Source: Bacteroidota bacterium (GTDB taxonomy: Bacteria; Bacteroidota; Bacteroidia; Bacteroidales; VadinHA17). From it: DNA of 6,177 nt. Numbering within the stretch: the stretch's first letter is position 1; each line of letters starts with the position of its first letter. Made by a program: the position numbers and the translations under genes. This document shows positions 1-6,052 of the stretch, piece after piece. The stretch covers positions 1-6,177 of the forward strand of contig JAUWPX010000099.1 of the NCBI GenBank assembly GCA_030611395.1. The letters are read 5' to 3'. The notes under the pieces are model-generated. The model was given only the letters and a program-made list of their open reading frames with translations, did no database searches and was not told where the DNA came from.

Positions 1-198
1 ACCGGTATCTAACAATGCAATCAAACCGGACCTGGATAATCCAAAATAATATAAAAAAGTGCTGTCCTGCCTGAAACGATAAGTATTATCGGTGTAGTTC
101 ATCGGGCTTTCTTCGTTTCCGGGAAGCAGGATTATTCCGGAATTCACCTTCTTTAATAATTCCTGTTGTCTTTGTATATAAGTCTCACTGTTGAACAT
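1..198 (-). CDS. Xaa-Pro aminopeptidase (aminopeptidase P), N-terminal part, cut by window edge
   Basis: Reading the minus strand from the ATG at 198 gives 66 codons open to the window edge. The peptide contains GNEESPMNYTDNTYRFRQD followed by STFLYYFGL. This matches the signature of the aminopeptidase P N-terminal (creatinase-like) domain, where ESPMNY, the NTY-FRQDS stretch and FLYF/YYFGL are strongly conserved. The family consists of cytoplasmic metallopeptidases that remove an N-terminal residue preceding proline. The metal-binding catalytic domain lies in the C-terminal half and is outside the window, so activity cannot be judged. The start is chosen because only a short family-typical lead (MFNSETYIQRQQELL) precedes the conserved part. 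No Shine-Dalgarno is visible and the upstream bases are A/T rich. The gene is divergent from the arsC remnant at 380. The identification is from remembered family patterns and is fairly secure. Confidence 0.85.
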   Translation of the reverse strand, partial: MFNSETYIQRQQELLKKVNSGIILLPGNEESPMNYTDNTYRFRQDSTFLYYFGLSRSGLIALLDTG

Positions 199-379
199 AG
201 TATTGTAGTTTTAAAAGATAAATTAAAAAAATAAAATTAATAAAACTTCCCCAAACAGCTATACAAAATTTTAATTCATATTTGTACTATCATATCAGTC
301 TAATCAGTAGAAGGGATATTTCAAAAGATATTATACTTTTAACCTTATTCTTGATGGATACTTTTTACGAACTACTGAC
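199..379. other. Divergent intergenic region between pepP-like gene and arsC remnant
   Basis: An AT-rich gap of 181 bases separates two divergent starts and must hold the promoters for both if they are expressed. On the plus strand, CATATTTG at 277-284 is one base from the Bacteroidota -7 motif TAnnTTTG, and TACTTTTA at 334-341 is another near match. Neither has a TTTG at the proper distance upstream. I therefore call no promoter here. Confidence 0.4.
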
Positions 380-520
380 ATGAGAATATTAATACTTTGT
401 ACAGGAAACTCCTGCAGAAGTCAGATGGCTGAAGGCTTTTTTAAGTCGTTTGACAAAAGTATTGAAGCCTATTCGGCAGGGACCAATCCTTCATCACAAG
501 TTCACCTAAAAACCTCCTAA
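380..520 (+). pseudogene. arsC: Truncated arsenate reductase / low-molecular-weight phosphatase (ArsC) fragment
   Basis: The ATG at 380 opens a 46-codon frame ending in TAA at 518-520. It begins MRILILCTGNSCRSQMAEGF, the N-terminal beta strand and phosphate-binding P-loop (C-x5-R, Cys7 to Arg13, followed by Ser) of thioredoxin-coupled arsenate reductases and related low-molecular-weight phosphatases. The following SAGTNPSSQVH is also family-typical. Intact proteins are about 130-140 residues, with further catalytic cysteines in the C-terminal half. Here the reading departs from the family after VH and stops, so the product should be inactive. A phrase at about 541-567 (PANFPG in the same strand) faintly recalls the Cys-Pro-x-FPG area of the family, but this is too short to rely on. 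No other ars genes are visible. The identity of the N-terminus is secure; the cause of truncation is unknown. Confidence 0.8.
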
Positions 521-608
521 CCACATACTTCTAACATTAAACCCGCCAATTTTCCGGGAATAAACATGGTCTCATATTAACTGTTTTTCTTTTGGATAAT
601 TATCTTTG

Positions 609-722
609 TTAGCAGAAAATTTTACAGCTCTTGCCGGATTCGCACGTAAGTATGTGAAGTATCTGGATGCTGCAAAAGAGATTGCCCATGAGGTTTTTTT
701 TTACCATAATGTATTATCTTAA
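609..722 (+). pseudogene. Remnant of an ECF-type RNA polymerase sigma factor (region 2)
   Basis: A 37-codon open stretch with no ATG start reads FTALAGFARKYV, then KYLDAAKEIAHEVFF, then stops at TAA 720-722. The pattern of FA-KYV, an acidic/aliphatic stretch and A-(E/D)I-HEVF resembles conserved region 2 of ECF sigma-70 factors of Bacteroidota, which bind core RNA polymerase and the -10 promoter element. Intact ECF factors are about 170-200 residues. Here the frame is lost just after the HEVF motif, at a run of nine T (694-702), and neither the N-terminus nor region 4 can be found. The match covers only about 25 residues, so the assignment is tentative. It lies between the arsC remnant and the toxin-antitoxin module, both on the same strand, and does not appear to belong to either. 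Confidence 0.45.
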
Positions 723-729
723 ATCCAGT

Positions 730-771
730 AGTATTTTAAAAAAACAGACAAGTATAGTATTTTGTATTAGA
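730..771 (+). promoter_or_regulatory. Possible weak promoter of the abiE-like operon
   Basis: TATTTTG at 758-764 resembles the Bacteroidota -7 element TAnnTTTG with one base missing. TTTA at 735-738 lies 19 bases upstream, the right distance for a degenerate -33 element. Transcription would then begin near 771, giving a leader of about 33 bases before the ATG at 804. The octamer AGTATTTT occurs twice, at 730-737 and 756-763. The match is imperfect and the region is A/T rich, so chance agreement is possible. Confidence 0.3.
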
Positions 772-774
772 AAA

Positions 775-790
775 TTGTTATTTTTAACAA
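775..790. promoter_or_regulatory. Inverted repeat, candidate operator of the AbiEi-like antitoxin
   Basis: TTGTTA (775-780) and TAACAA (785-790) form a perfect 6-base inverted repeat with a 4-base T spacer. The repeat lies 13 bases before the antitoxin start and just downstream of the candidate promoter. Characterised AbiEi antitoxins repress their own operon by binding inverted repeats in the promoter region through the winged-helix domain, so the position fits an operator. The binding itself is inferred, not visible. Confidence 0.4.
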
Positions 791-803
791 ACTTTTAATA
801 TAT

Positions 804-1415
804 ATGAACTATTTGGAATTTGAGAAAGCATTAAAGCCTTATCCGGTTTTTTCCGTAAAGGATATTCAGAAACGGTATCCTGGCTTCGATAGTCGTAGGT
901 TGGTAGAATGGCAACAAAAAGGATACCTTGTGAAAGTAAAAAGAGGGTATTACTGCTTCGGGGAACGAAGCAGGGGAGAACATTTTTTGTATTTTGCAGC
1001 AAACAAAATCTATTCTCCTTCCTATATTTCATTTGAAAGTGCATTGGCCTGGTACAATTTAATACCGGAAGGTGTTTTTATTACTACATCCGCCACAACA
1101 AAAAATACAGCAAGTTATGCTTCTGCTATCGGAAACTTTGAATACAAACATCTTAAACCGATACTGTTTTTTGGATATAAATTACTGAAGAGAAAAGATT
1201 TTACAATTAAAATTGCTGAACCTGAAAAAGTAATCCTTGATTATTTTTACATTAATACCCTCAATAACCTTGAAGAAATTGAAGAAATACGGTTTAATGA
1301 AATAGTGGCAAAAGAACTGATCAGTTTTGATAAGCTGCAACAATACCAAAGAGTATTCAACTCAAAAAAATTAGATAAACGAATACGAATATTTATTAAA
1401 GTAATCAATGCTTAG
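804..1415 (+). CDS. AbiEi-like antitoxin / transcriptional regulator (type IV toxin-antitoxin)
   Basis: This 203-residue protein has the arrangement of the AbiEi antitoxin family. Residues about 12-52 form a winged helix-turn-helix, including FSVKDIQKRYPG, the LVEWQQKGYL recognition-helix area and a basic wing VKRGYYCF. They are followed by the family-typical SPSYISFESALAWY (71-84), IPEG and ITTSATTK, and by AEPEKVILDYFY (138-149), equivalent to the A-PEKALLD motif. In the known system AbiEi neutralises the toxin without a stable protein complex and represses the shared promoter. The gene ends with TAG at 1413-1415, overlapping the next start by 8 bases (ATGCTTAG), which indicates translational coupling. 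There is no Shine-Dalgarno, as is usual in Bacteroidota. The ATG at 804 is chosen because the winged-helix domain begins right after it. It is intact, without visible lesions, in contrast to its neighbours. Confidence 0.88.
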   Translation: MNYLEFEKALKPYPVFSVKDIQKRYPGFDSRRLVEWQQKGYLVKVKRGYYCFGERSRGEHFLYFAANKIYSPSYISFESALAWYNLIPEGVFITTSATTKNTASYASAIGNFEYKHLKPILFFGYKLLKRKDFTIKIAEPEKVILDYFYINTLNNLEEIEEIRFNEIVAKELISFDKLQQYQRVFNSKKLDKRIRIFIKVINA

Positions 1416-2190
1416 TTTAGAAGAATTAAAACCATATTATCCCGAATCTTTACATGATTATGAAAGGTTCATTATCAGGGAGTATTTGCAATACAAAATT
1501 CTGGAAATTGTTTTTGAAAGCCCTTATGAAAATAAGTTGGCTTTTCTGGGTGGAACCTGTTTGCGTATTGTGCATAACAATAATCGTTTTTCAGAGGACC
1601 TTGATTTTGACAATTTCAACCTCACAATGAATGATTTTAATGGTATCACAAATATTGTAAAGAGAGAGCTTGAAAGATTGGGGTATGAGATTGAAATGCG
1701 TAATGTGAATAAGGGAGTGTACCATTGTTATATACGATTTCCTAAAATTCTTTTTAATGAAGGCTTAACACAACATAAAGAAGAGAAAATTCTTATTCGG
1801 CTGGATACCGCGGCACATGATTTTAATTATAAACCTGATCAGCCATTATTGAATAAATTTGATGTTTTCACCCAAATAAATTCTACACCCAAAGATATAT
1901 TACTTGCTCAAAAATTTTATGCGCTAATCAACCGCAAAAGAAACAAAGGGAGGGATTTTTTTGACATTGTTTACCTGTTAAGTCAGGAACAAATCCCCAA
2001 TTATAATTACCTGTTTGTGAAGTTAGGGATTGATACGCCGGAAATTCTAAGGCAACGAATTATTGACAAATGTACACAATGTAACATGAAAGAAATGGCT
2101 CAGGATGTAAGCCCCTTTCTGTTTAATAAAAAGGATAAAAAAAAGGTTCTTCTATTTACAGAGTATATAGAACAAGTTAGGCTTGGCTAA
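1408..2190 (+). CDS. AbiEii/AbiGii-like nucleotidyltransferase toxin
   Basis: This 260-residue protein has the motifs of the AbiEii/AbiGii (DUF1814) nucleotidyltransferase-fold toxins. Motif I is FLGGTCLR (residues 46-53) followed by RFSEDLDFD (60-68), where Asp64 and Asp66 are the expected metal ligands. Next is the ILIRLDTA strand (128-135) with Asp133, a probable third acidic residue. The C-terminal helical part has DILLAQKFYALINRKRNKGRDFFD (163-186), with Lys169 and the R-KGRD-xxD cluster typical of motifs III and IV. Characterised members are bacteriostatic; some transfer nucleotides to the acceptor end of tRNAs, while others bind GTP. The target here is unknown. The start overlaps the antitoxin stop by 8 bases, so the two form one operon. 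All key residues appear present, suggesting an active toxin. The module could act as a phage-defence abortive-infection unit or as an addiction element stabilising the region. Confidence 0.9.
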   Translation: MLSLEELKPYYPESLHDYERFIIREYLQYKILEIVFESPYENKLAFLGGTCLRIVHNNNRFSEDLDFDNFNLTMNDFNGITNIVKRELERLGYEIEMRNVNKGVYHCYIRFPKILFNEGLTQHKEEKILIRLDTAAHDFNYKPDQPLLNKFDVFTQINSTPKDILLAQKFYALINRKRNKGRDFFDIVYLLSQEQIPNYNYLFVKLGIDTPEILRQRIIDKCTQCNMKEMAQDVSPFLFNKKDKKKVLLFTEYIEQVRLG

Positions 2191-2241
2191 ATGCCAAAAT
2201 TTGAAAACTCAAGGAATCAAACGAAAATAAAAATCAATATT

Positions 2242-3222
2242 ATGAAAACTAAAATCTTTTTATTGAGGTTATTTGTATTTATCATTGTGATGTTCAGTAT
2301 ATCTTCAAGCACGGGTTTTTGTGAGTCAGAGGATCAAAATTCTGCAAGACCTTTCCGCGTGATTGTAATTATTGGCGATCAGTGGCAGGACCCCATGAGT
2401 TACATGGTGACCAGTCCTGAGGCACTGGATGAATTTAGCGGTTATTCCAGTAATCCGGATGTTTCCGGTCCAATCGACTTTTATCATCTTATGATTCTGC
2501 TCAAATCATGGGCAATACCCTTCGATATTGTACGGCTGGATCAGCAGTTTCTGGATCGCAATATGTTTTTAGGACCGGACGGAAAACCAATGTATGGTAC
2601 AATTATTTGGGATGTAAATCAGAGTGATAAGCTGTTACATCCTGATTATACCATCATTAAGGAGATGGTAGAAAACTATGGAATCGGACTTATCGCTTTG
2701 TCAAACCGCATTTCCCAGACTGAGATTCAATCTGTTTTGGGATTAAAATATAATGGTTCCTAGGAAAGTTCAGAATCAATGGAAGTTGCAGGAAAACATT
2801 TTCTGACAGATGGGCTAAATTCAACCCTATTAATAGATGATGGTGTCTCGGGTAATATGCAGCGTCAGCAAGTTGAAACTTTGAAAGGTACAAATACAAT
2901 TATTGAACAGGGTGGTTATCCACAATCAACTTATAGAGTTTTGGAAGCAGGCACCAGGGTAGTGTGGATAGGACATGATCACAATTTTATGTTCCGTTTC
3001 AGGGATATGCGTACTCTTCTCAGAAGGGCTATTACCTGGACAATAGGGTATAACTTTTATAAAACCTAGGATAAGGATATAATTATGATTATGGATGATC
3101 CGGGGACAGCACAAAATGCCTGGCTGGAACATTGGCACTATCCGGCTCTTACAGAAACGATAATTGAGCAATATCTTATTAAACCTTTAAAAGAGCACAA
3201 TGCTATACTTAACCCACATTGA
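2242..3222 (+). pseudogene. Secreted protein of unknown function, broken by two in-frame TAG codons and cut by an IS
   Basis: One reading frame runs from ATG 2242 to 3222, interrupted only by TAG at 2761-2763 and TAG at 3067-3069. The start at 2242 is preferred over 2191 because MKTKIFLLRLFVFIIVMF is a clean signal peptide (basic start, hydrophobic core, Cys at the end of STGFC but no proper lipobox). The mature part begins FRVIVIIGDQWQDPMSYMV. It contains IDFYHLMILLKSWAIPFDIV and YGTIIWDVNQSDKLL, then after the first TAG VWIGHDHNFMF and LLRRAITWTIGYN, and after the second IIMIMDDPGTAQNAW and LEHWHYPALTE. I recall this as a conserved uncharacterised Bacteroidota secreted family of much greater length. 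The first part resembles a GATase1/ThuA-like fold, and MDDPG may open a deacetylase-like domain; both are inferences. The frame enters the IS end and stops at TGA 3220-3222, so the 3' part is lost. Confidence 0.7.
3209..3221 (+). repeat. Left terminal inverted repeat of the IS, including TTAA
   Basis: The 13 bases TTAACCCACATTG are exactly the reverse complement of 5298-5310. Outside them the flanks do not match, and inside they diverge at once. Because TTAA is itself palindromic, it may be a 4-base target duplication rather than part of the repeat; the element proper would then start with CCC at 3213. Confidence 0.85.
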
Positions 3223-3369
3223 GCACTTTTCTGAAGAATTCAAAAAAAATCGGTTAATAACTATGGTATTTATCAACAATTTCAAAACCTGTTATTTTCA
3301 ACGTACTGACACATAGCTATTTGATTTTTACTATTTTTTAGGAATTGGATTGTAGACCTACCTGGATAC

Positions 3370-3400
3370 TTGACAATTAAAAAGTTAGGGGCTAATATTG
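3370..3400 (+). promoter_or_regulatory. Probable transposase promoter directly abutting the start codon
   Basis: TTG at 3370-3372, a 20-base spacer and TAATATTG at 3393-3400 match the Bacteroidota consensus (TTG / TAnnTTTG, 7 of 8 bases in the -7 box). The same stretch reads as TTGACA, 17 bases, TAATAT for a conventional sigma-70 promoter. The ATG begins at 3405, only 4 bases beyond the -7 box, so the predicted transcript would have little or no leader. Confidence 0.45.
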
Positions 3401-3404
3401 TACT

Positions 3405-5270
3405 ATGTTTATCAAGCCACTACCGAAATATAACAAAAAGACCCAGGAGCATTATACGGTCTATCAACTTTGCGAAAGTTATCGGTTAGATGGTCGGGTT
3501 CGCCACCGTATCATCATCGGCCTGGGAAAACTTGAAGACAAACTACAAACTGTAGAACAAATAAAGCGATTAGGAAAGCGTATTGAGGAAAAATTGAAAG
3601 GCCAAAACCCGTTGCCATTCAAAAATAAAGATGAAAAAATTGAGTCCCTGGCTGAATATTATTATGCAGAGATTATAAAGAAAAAACGTTACGACATTGG
3701 TGAAAGAAGCGATTGGCAAACCATAAAAGTATCTTCGATAAAAAACAAGGACGCCCGTGAAATTGGCCCCGAGTGGTTGTGCAAACAGGCATTCGACCAG
3801 CTAACGATAGCTGATTTTTTAAGAGAACAGGGCTGGAGCCAGGAAAAAATATCATTGGCAACCACACATATCATAAGCCGGGCGGTATATCCTGCATCAG
3901 AGCTCAAAACCGTTTCCTATATCAAAGAAAATTCTGCTTTATGTGAAATAACGGGATACGAAAAAGGGAAAATAACAAAAGATAAGCTGTATAAAATATC
4001 GCATGAGCTATACTCGGCAAAAGACGAACTGGAAAATTATTTATCTCATAAAACCAACGAGTTATTTGATTTAGACGATAAAATCATCCTTTACGATTTA
4101 ACAAACACCTATTTTGAGGGTAGGATGCAACATAGTAAAATAGCCCGGTTTGGCCGCAGTAAAGAAAAGCGTAAAGATGCAAAATTAATTGTACTGGCAG
4201 CAGTAATAAACCGGGAAGGGTTTTTAAAATATTCCAATATTTTTCAGGGAAATATGGCCGACAGCAAAACCCTGGAAACAATAGTAGATGCCATAAGCCA
4301 AAGGACTTCCTTTACGAACCGTAAACCGGTGGTGGTAATAGATGCAGGAATAGCCACCGGGGATAATTTAAAGATGCTTAAAGCCAAACAATACGATTAC
4401 CTTTGTGTGAGTCGTTCAAACCTCAAAGAATATTATGCTGACACTGCCAGTACCCTGGTAGAAATTAAAGACAAAAGAAACAAACCTATTGAATTAATGA
4501 AAGTTAAGGTTGGTGACCCGAATGATGCAGACAATTATTTGTGGGTAAAAAGTAAAGCTAAAGCCCTAAAAGAAAATAGCATGAACGGATTGCTGTCACA
4601 ACGATTTGAAGAAGGGTTACAAAGCATACAGGAAGGGATACAGAAAAAAGGAGGGACAAAAAATCTCAAAAAAGTTTACGAGCGATTGGGGAGGTTAAAA
4701 CAAAAATATCCTTCGGTGCACAAATATTACGACCTTAGCATAACCGATAACAGTAAAGGAACAGCAACTGCAATAGAATATGAACATAAAAAAGGGGAAG
4801 ACACTGACAAAAAAGCCGGGGTATATTTTCTGAAAACCACATTAGATGTGGAAGATGAAAAGATTTTTTGGTCGATTTATAATATCATTCGTGAGATAGA
4901 ATATTGTTTTAGAGTATTAAAAACTGATTTGGATTTGCGCCCTATTTATCATAAAACCGATGATGCTTCAATGGCTCATCTGAACCTTGGCTTGTTGGCT
5001 TATTGGTTGGTTTCGACTATCCGGCACCAGTTAAAACAAAAAGGATATAACTCTGAGTGGCGCGAAATAGTACGTGTTATGAATACCCAGAAATGCGTAA
5101 CCACTACAATGCAAAATATCGATAATGAAACAATATCTATTCGTCAATGCACCGAGCCAATCCCAAAGGTTAAAGAGTTATATCGAATAATGAAATACAA
5201 ACCCGTTCCATTCTATAGAAAAAAATCTGTAGTACTACCTGCAGAAATTTTTAAAAACAACACATCTTAA
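3405..5270 (+). CDS. IS1634-like family DDE transposase
   Basis: The 621-residue protein is a complete IS4-superfamily transposase of the IS1634 type. The N-terminus (about 1-60) has the family lead YTVYQLCESYRLDGRVRHRI and IGLGKLED. The DDE catalytic triad is visible. The first Asp is Asp231 in ILYDLTNTYFEG, the second is Asp313 in VVVIDAGIATGDNL, and the likely Glu is Glu499 in REIEYCFRVLK, with Lys506 seven residues on. It is followed by DLDLRPIYH and AHLNLGLLAYWL, the usual IS4-type ending of the catalytic domain. An insertion rich in Lys and Glu (about 385-445) lies between the second Asp and the Glu, as in other members of the superfamily. It cuts and rejoins the ends marked by the inverted repeats. 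The start at 3405 matches the usual family N-terminus. No frameshift or stop interrupts it, so it may be functional. Confidence 0.92.
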   Translation: MFIKPLPKYNKKTQEHYTVYQLCESYRLDGRVRHRIIIGLGKLEDKLQTVEQIKRLGKRIEEKLKGQNPLPFKNKDEKIESLAEYYYAEIIKKKRYDIGERSDWQTIKVSSIKNKDAREIGPEWLCKQAFDQLTIADFLREQGWSQEKISLATTHIISRAVYPASELKTVSYIKENSALCEITGYEKGKITKDKLYKISHELYSAKDELENYLSHKTNELFDLDDKIILYDLTNTYFEGRMQHSKIARFGRSKEKRKDAKLIVLAAVINREGFLKYSNIFQGNMADSKTLETIVDAISQRTSFTNRKPVVVIDAGIATGDNLKMLKAKQYDYLCVSRSNLKEYYADTASTLVEIKDKRNKPIELMKVKVGDPNDADNYLWVKSKAKALKENSMNGLLSQRFEEGLQSIQEGIQKKGGTKNLKKVYERLGRLKQKYPSVHKYYDLSITDNSKGTATAIEYEHKKGEDTDKKAGVYFLKTTLDVEDEKIFWSIYNIIREIEYCFRVLKTDLDLRPIYHKTDDASMAHLNLGLLAYWLVSTIRHQLKQKGYNSEWREIVRVMNTQKCVTTTMQNIDNETISIRQCTEPIPKVKELYRIMKYKPVPFYRKKSVVLPAEIFKNNTS

Positions 5271-5297
5271 TATTAGATAGTTATGCACGTGAACCTG

Positions 5298-5310
5298 CAA
5301 TGTGGGTTAA
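5298..5310 (-). repeat. Right terminal inverted repeat of the IS, including TTAA
   Basis: CAATGTGGGTTAA is the perfect reverse complement of the left end at 3209-3221. It lies 27 bases after the transposase stop codon. The final TTAA (5307-5310) is probably the second copy of a 4-base target duplication. Confidence 0.85.
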
Positions 5311-5573
5311 AATAATATATAAGATTTGTAGAAGTGCTTGATGTTTCTATATCCTCAATATCAGCAGTTTATTAATCGGACTCAGGTTAATATATCTAGT
5401 AGCTATTATTTGCATAAAACAGCATTGTGTTTTAAGCAATAATTGCAGGGAATAGCCTTGTATTTTAAGCATATTGTATTTATAGTCTTATATTTTAAAA
5501 AATTCCGAAATAAAAATGTTCTGAACATGGACGTAGTATGATATCCACCAACATCTTATCTCCCTCATAAAAA
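5311..5573. other. Gene-free AT-rich stretch between the IS and the ATPase remnant
   Basis: No open frame of useful length and no recognised peptide is seen on either strand. The only structure is a set of short repeats around 5425-5500, described separately. The stretch does not recognisably continue the secreted-protein gene that the IS interrupts, nor does it contain the Walker A region expected upstream of the ATPase remnant. It is probably eroded or rearranged DNA. Confidence 0.5.
5425..5500 (+). repeat. Short degenerate direct repeats around TTGTRTTTTAAGCA
   Basis: TTGTGTTTTAAGCA (5425-5438) and TTGTATTTTAAGCA (5458-5471) differ by one base and are 33 bases apart. A weaker third copy, TTATATTTTAAAA, begins at 5488, 30 bases further on. 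The intervening bases do not match one another. Three short AT-rich copies are too few and too simple for a CRISPR array. They may be binding sites or chance. Confidence 0.35.
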
Positions 5574-5936
5574 AATATTCTATTTATAGGCGGAATGCCT
5601 GCAGTTGTTTCAGAATATGTTTCTGCCTCAAAACAACTTTTCTGGATATTGGTTTAATGCAAAATATTTGTGGTTTAAGTAGTGAGATGCTTATTTCTGC
5701 TGATGAAAATTTTATTAAAGTAAATGAAGGAGCTGTTGCCGAACAGTTTACAGCCCAGGAGTTACTTGCATACCGGGATTTTCACCAGATACCTTCATTA
5801 TTTTACTGGGCCCGCGAAGAATGAAACAGTAACGCGGAAATCGACTATATCATTCCATGTTGCTTATATGCCAATTATTTCTTTACCATTCTATGCGATA
5901 AAAAAGATACCTCAATTTTTAAAAAGTTTTATTTGA
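5574..5936 (+). pseudogene. Eroded AAA-type ATPase with DUF4143 domain (C-terminal remnants)
   Basis: Three blocks in order match this ATPase family. Block A (5574-5635) reads ILFIGGMPAVVSEYV, where the IGGMP-VV-EY motif ends the AAA part. Block B, one frame over (about 5636-5857), reads FLDIGLMQNICGL, then NEGAVAEQFTAQELLAY and SLFYWAREE, a TGA at 5822-5824, then NSNAEIDYII. This is the DUF4143 signature, where the stop most likely replaces Arg (CGA to TGA). Block C (about 5859-5936), in another frame, reads ISLPFYAIKKIPQFL, resembling the family C-terminus. From family knowledge, well over a hundred residues are missing between A and B, and roughly fifty, including the I-VEVK segment, between B and C. 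The N-terminal Walker A and B motifs are not found. The gene is therefore dead. Such ATPases are common in accessory regions and their role is poorly known. Confidence 0.75.
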
Positions 5937-6016
5937 TAAAAAAACAAGGACATCTCCCAATTTTTAGGATCAGGTGGATGTGGGATGACTTTTTCTACAT
6001 AATTTATTAGTGTTTG

Positions 6017-6052
6017 CGTTTCTAGTAATTGAAAGAAACGATATTTTTTTTT
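6017..6052 (+). terminator. Rho-independent terminator
   Basis: CGTTTCT (6017-6023) pairs perfectly with AGAAACG (6034-6040) across a 10-base loop. After three bases (ATA) comes a run of nine T (6044-6052). This is a standard plus-strand intrinsic terminator, about 80 bases after the end of the ATPase remnant, which it probably once served. It shields the following gene from upstream transcription. Confidence 0.7.

Larger units (their letters stand above)
3213..5306 (+). mobile_element. IS1634-like insertion sequence (IS4 superfamily), complete
   Basis: The element is bounded by perfect inverted repeats (CCCACATTG / CAATGTGGG) flanked on both sides by TTAA. It holds a single transposase gene at 3405-5270. 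The length of about 2.1 kb and a transposase of about 600 residues are in the range of the IS1634 family. About 190 bases of non-coding DNA lie between the left end and the transposase, and about 35 between the stop codon and the right end. It sits inside the secreted-protein gene at 3208/3213. The expected continuation of that gene is not recognisable right of 5310, so either the insertion was accompanied by a deletion or the right flank was rearranged. The intact open frame and repeats suggest a recent or still active element. Confidence 0.85.

Noticed and set aside
601..608. TATCTTTG as a promoter -7 element
   Set aside because: The box itself is a perfect TAnnTTTG, but no TTTG or TTG lies 19-21 bases upstream, and the following sequence looks like the remains of a coding region.
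784..1044. Minus-strand open frame opposite the antitoxin gene, and similar ones at 2690-2899, 2926-3171, 3673-3907 and 4084-4281
   Set aside because: All lie opposite genes or pseudogenes with clear family matches on the plus strand, and their peptides show no recognisable motif.
2191..2241. Start of the secreted protein at ATG 2191
   Set aside because: This would put 17 mostly polar residues before a well-formed signal peptide. The ATG at 2242 places the basic and hydrophobic signal directly at the N-terminus.
2779..3069. Separate gene starting at ATG 2779
   Set aside because: It is in the same frame as the secreted-protein gene upstream and downstream, separated only by TAG codons, and the conserved-looking sequence continues across. 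It is the middle part of one broken gene.
5425..5500. CRISPR array
   Set aside because: Only two close copies of a 14-base AT-rich repeat and one poor copy are present, and no cas genes are visible.
5724..5936. 70-codon gene starting at ATG 5724
   Set aside because: Its first two thirds are out of frame with the clear DUF4143 sequence at 5720-5857. Only its last 25 codons match the family C-terminus, so it is a product of a frameshifting deletion.
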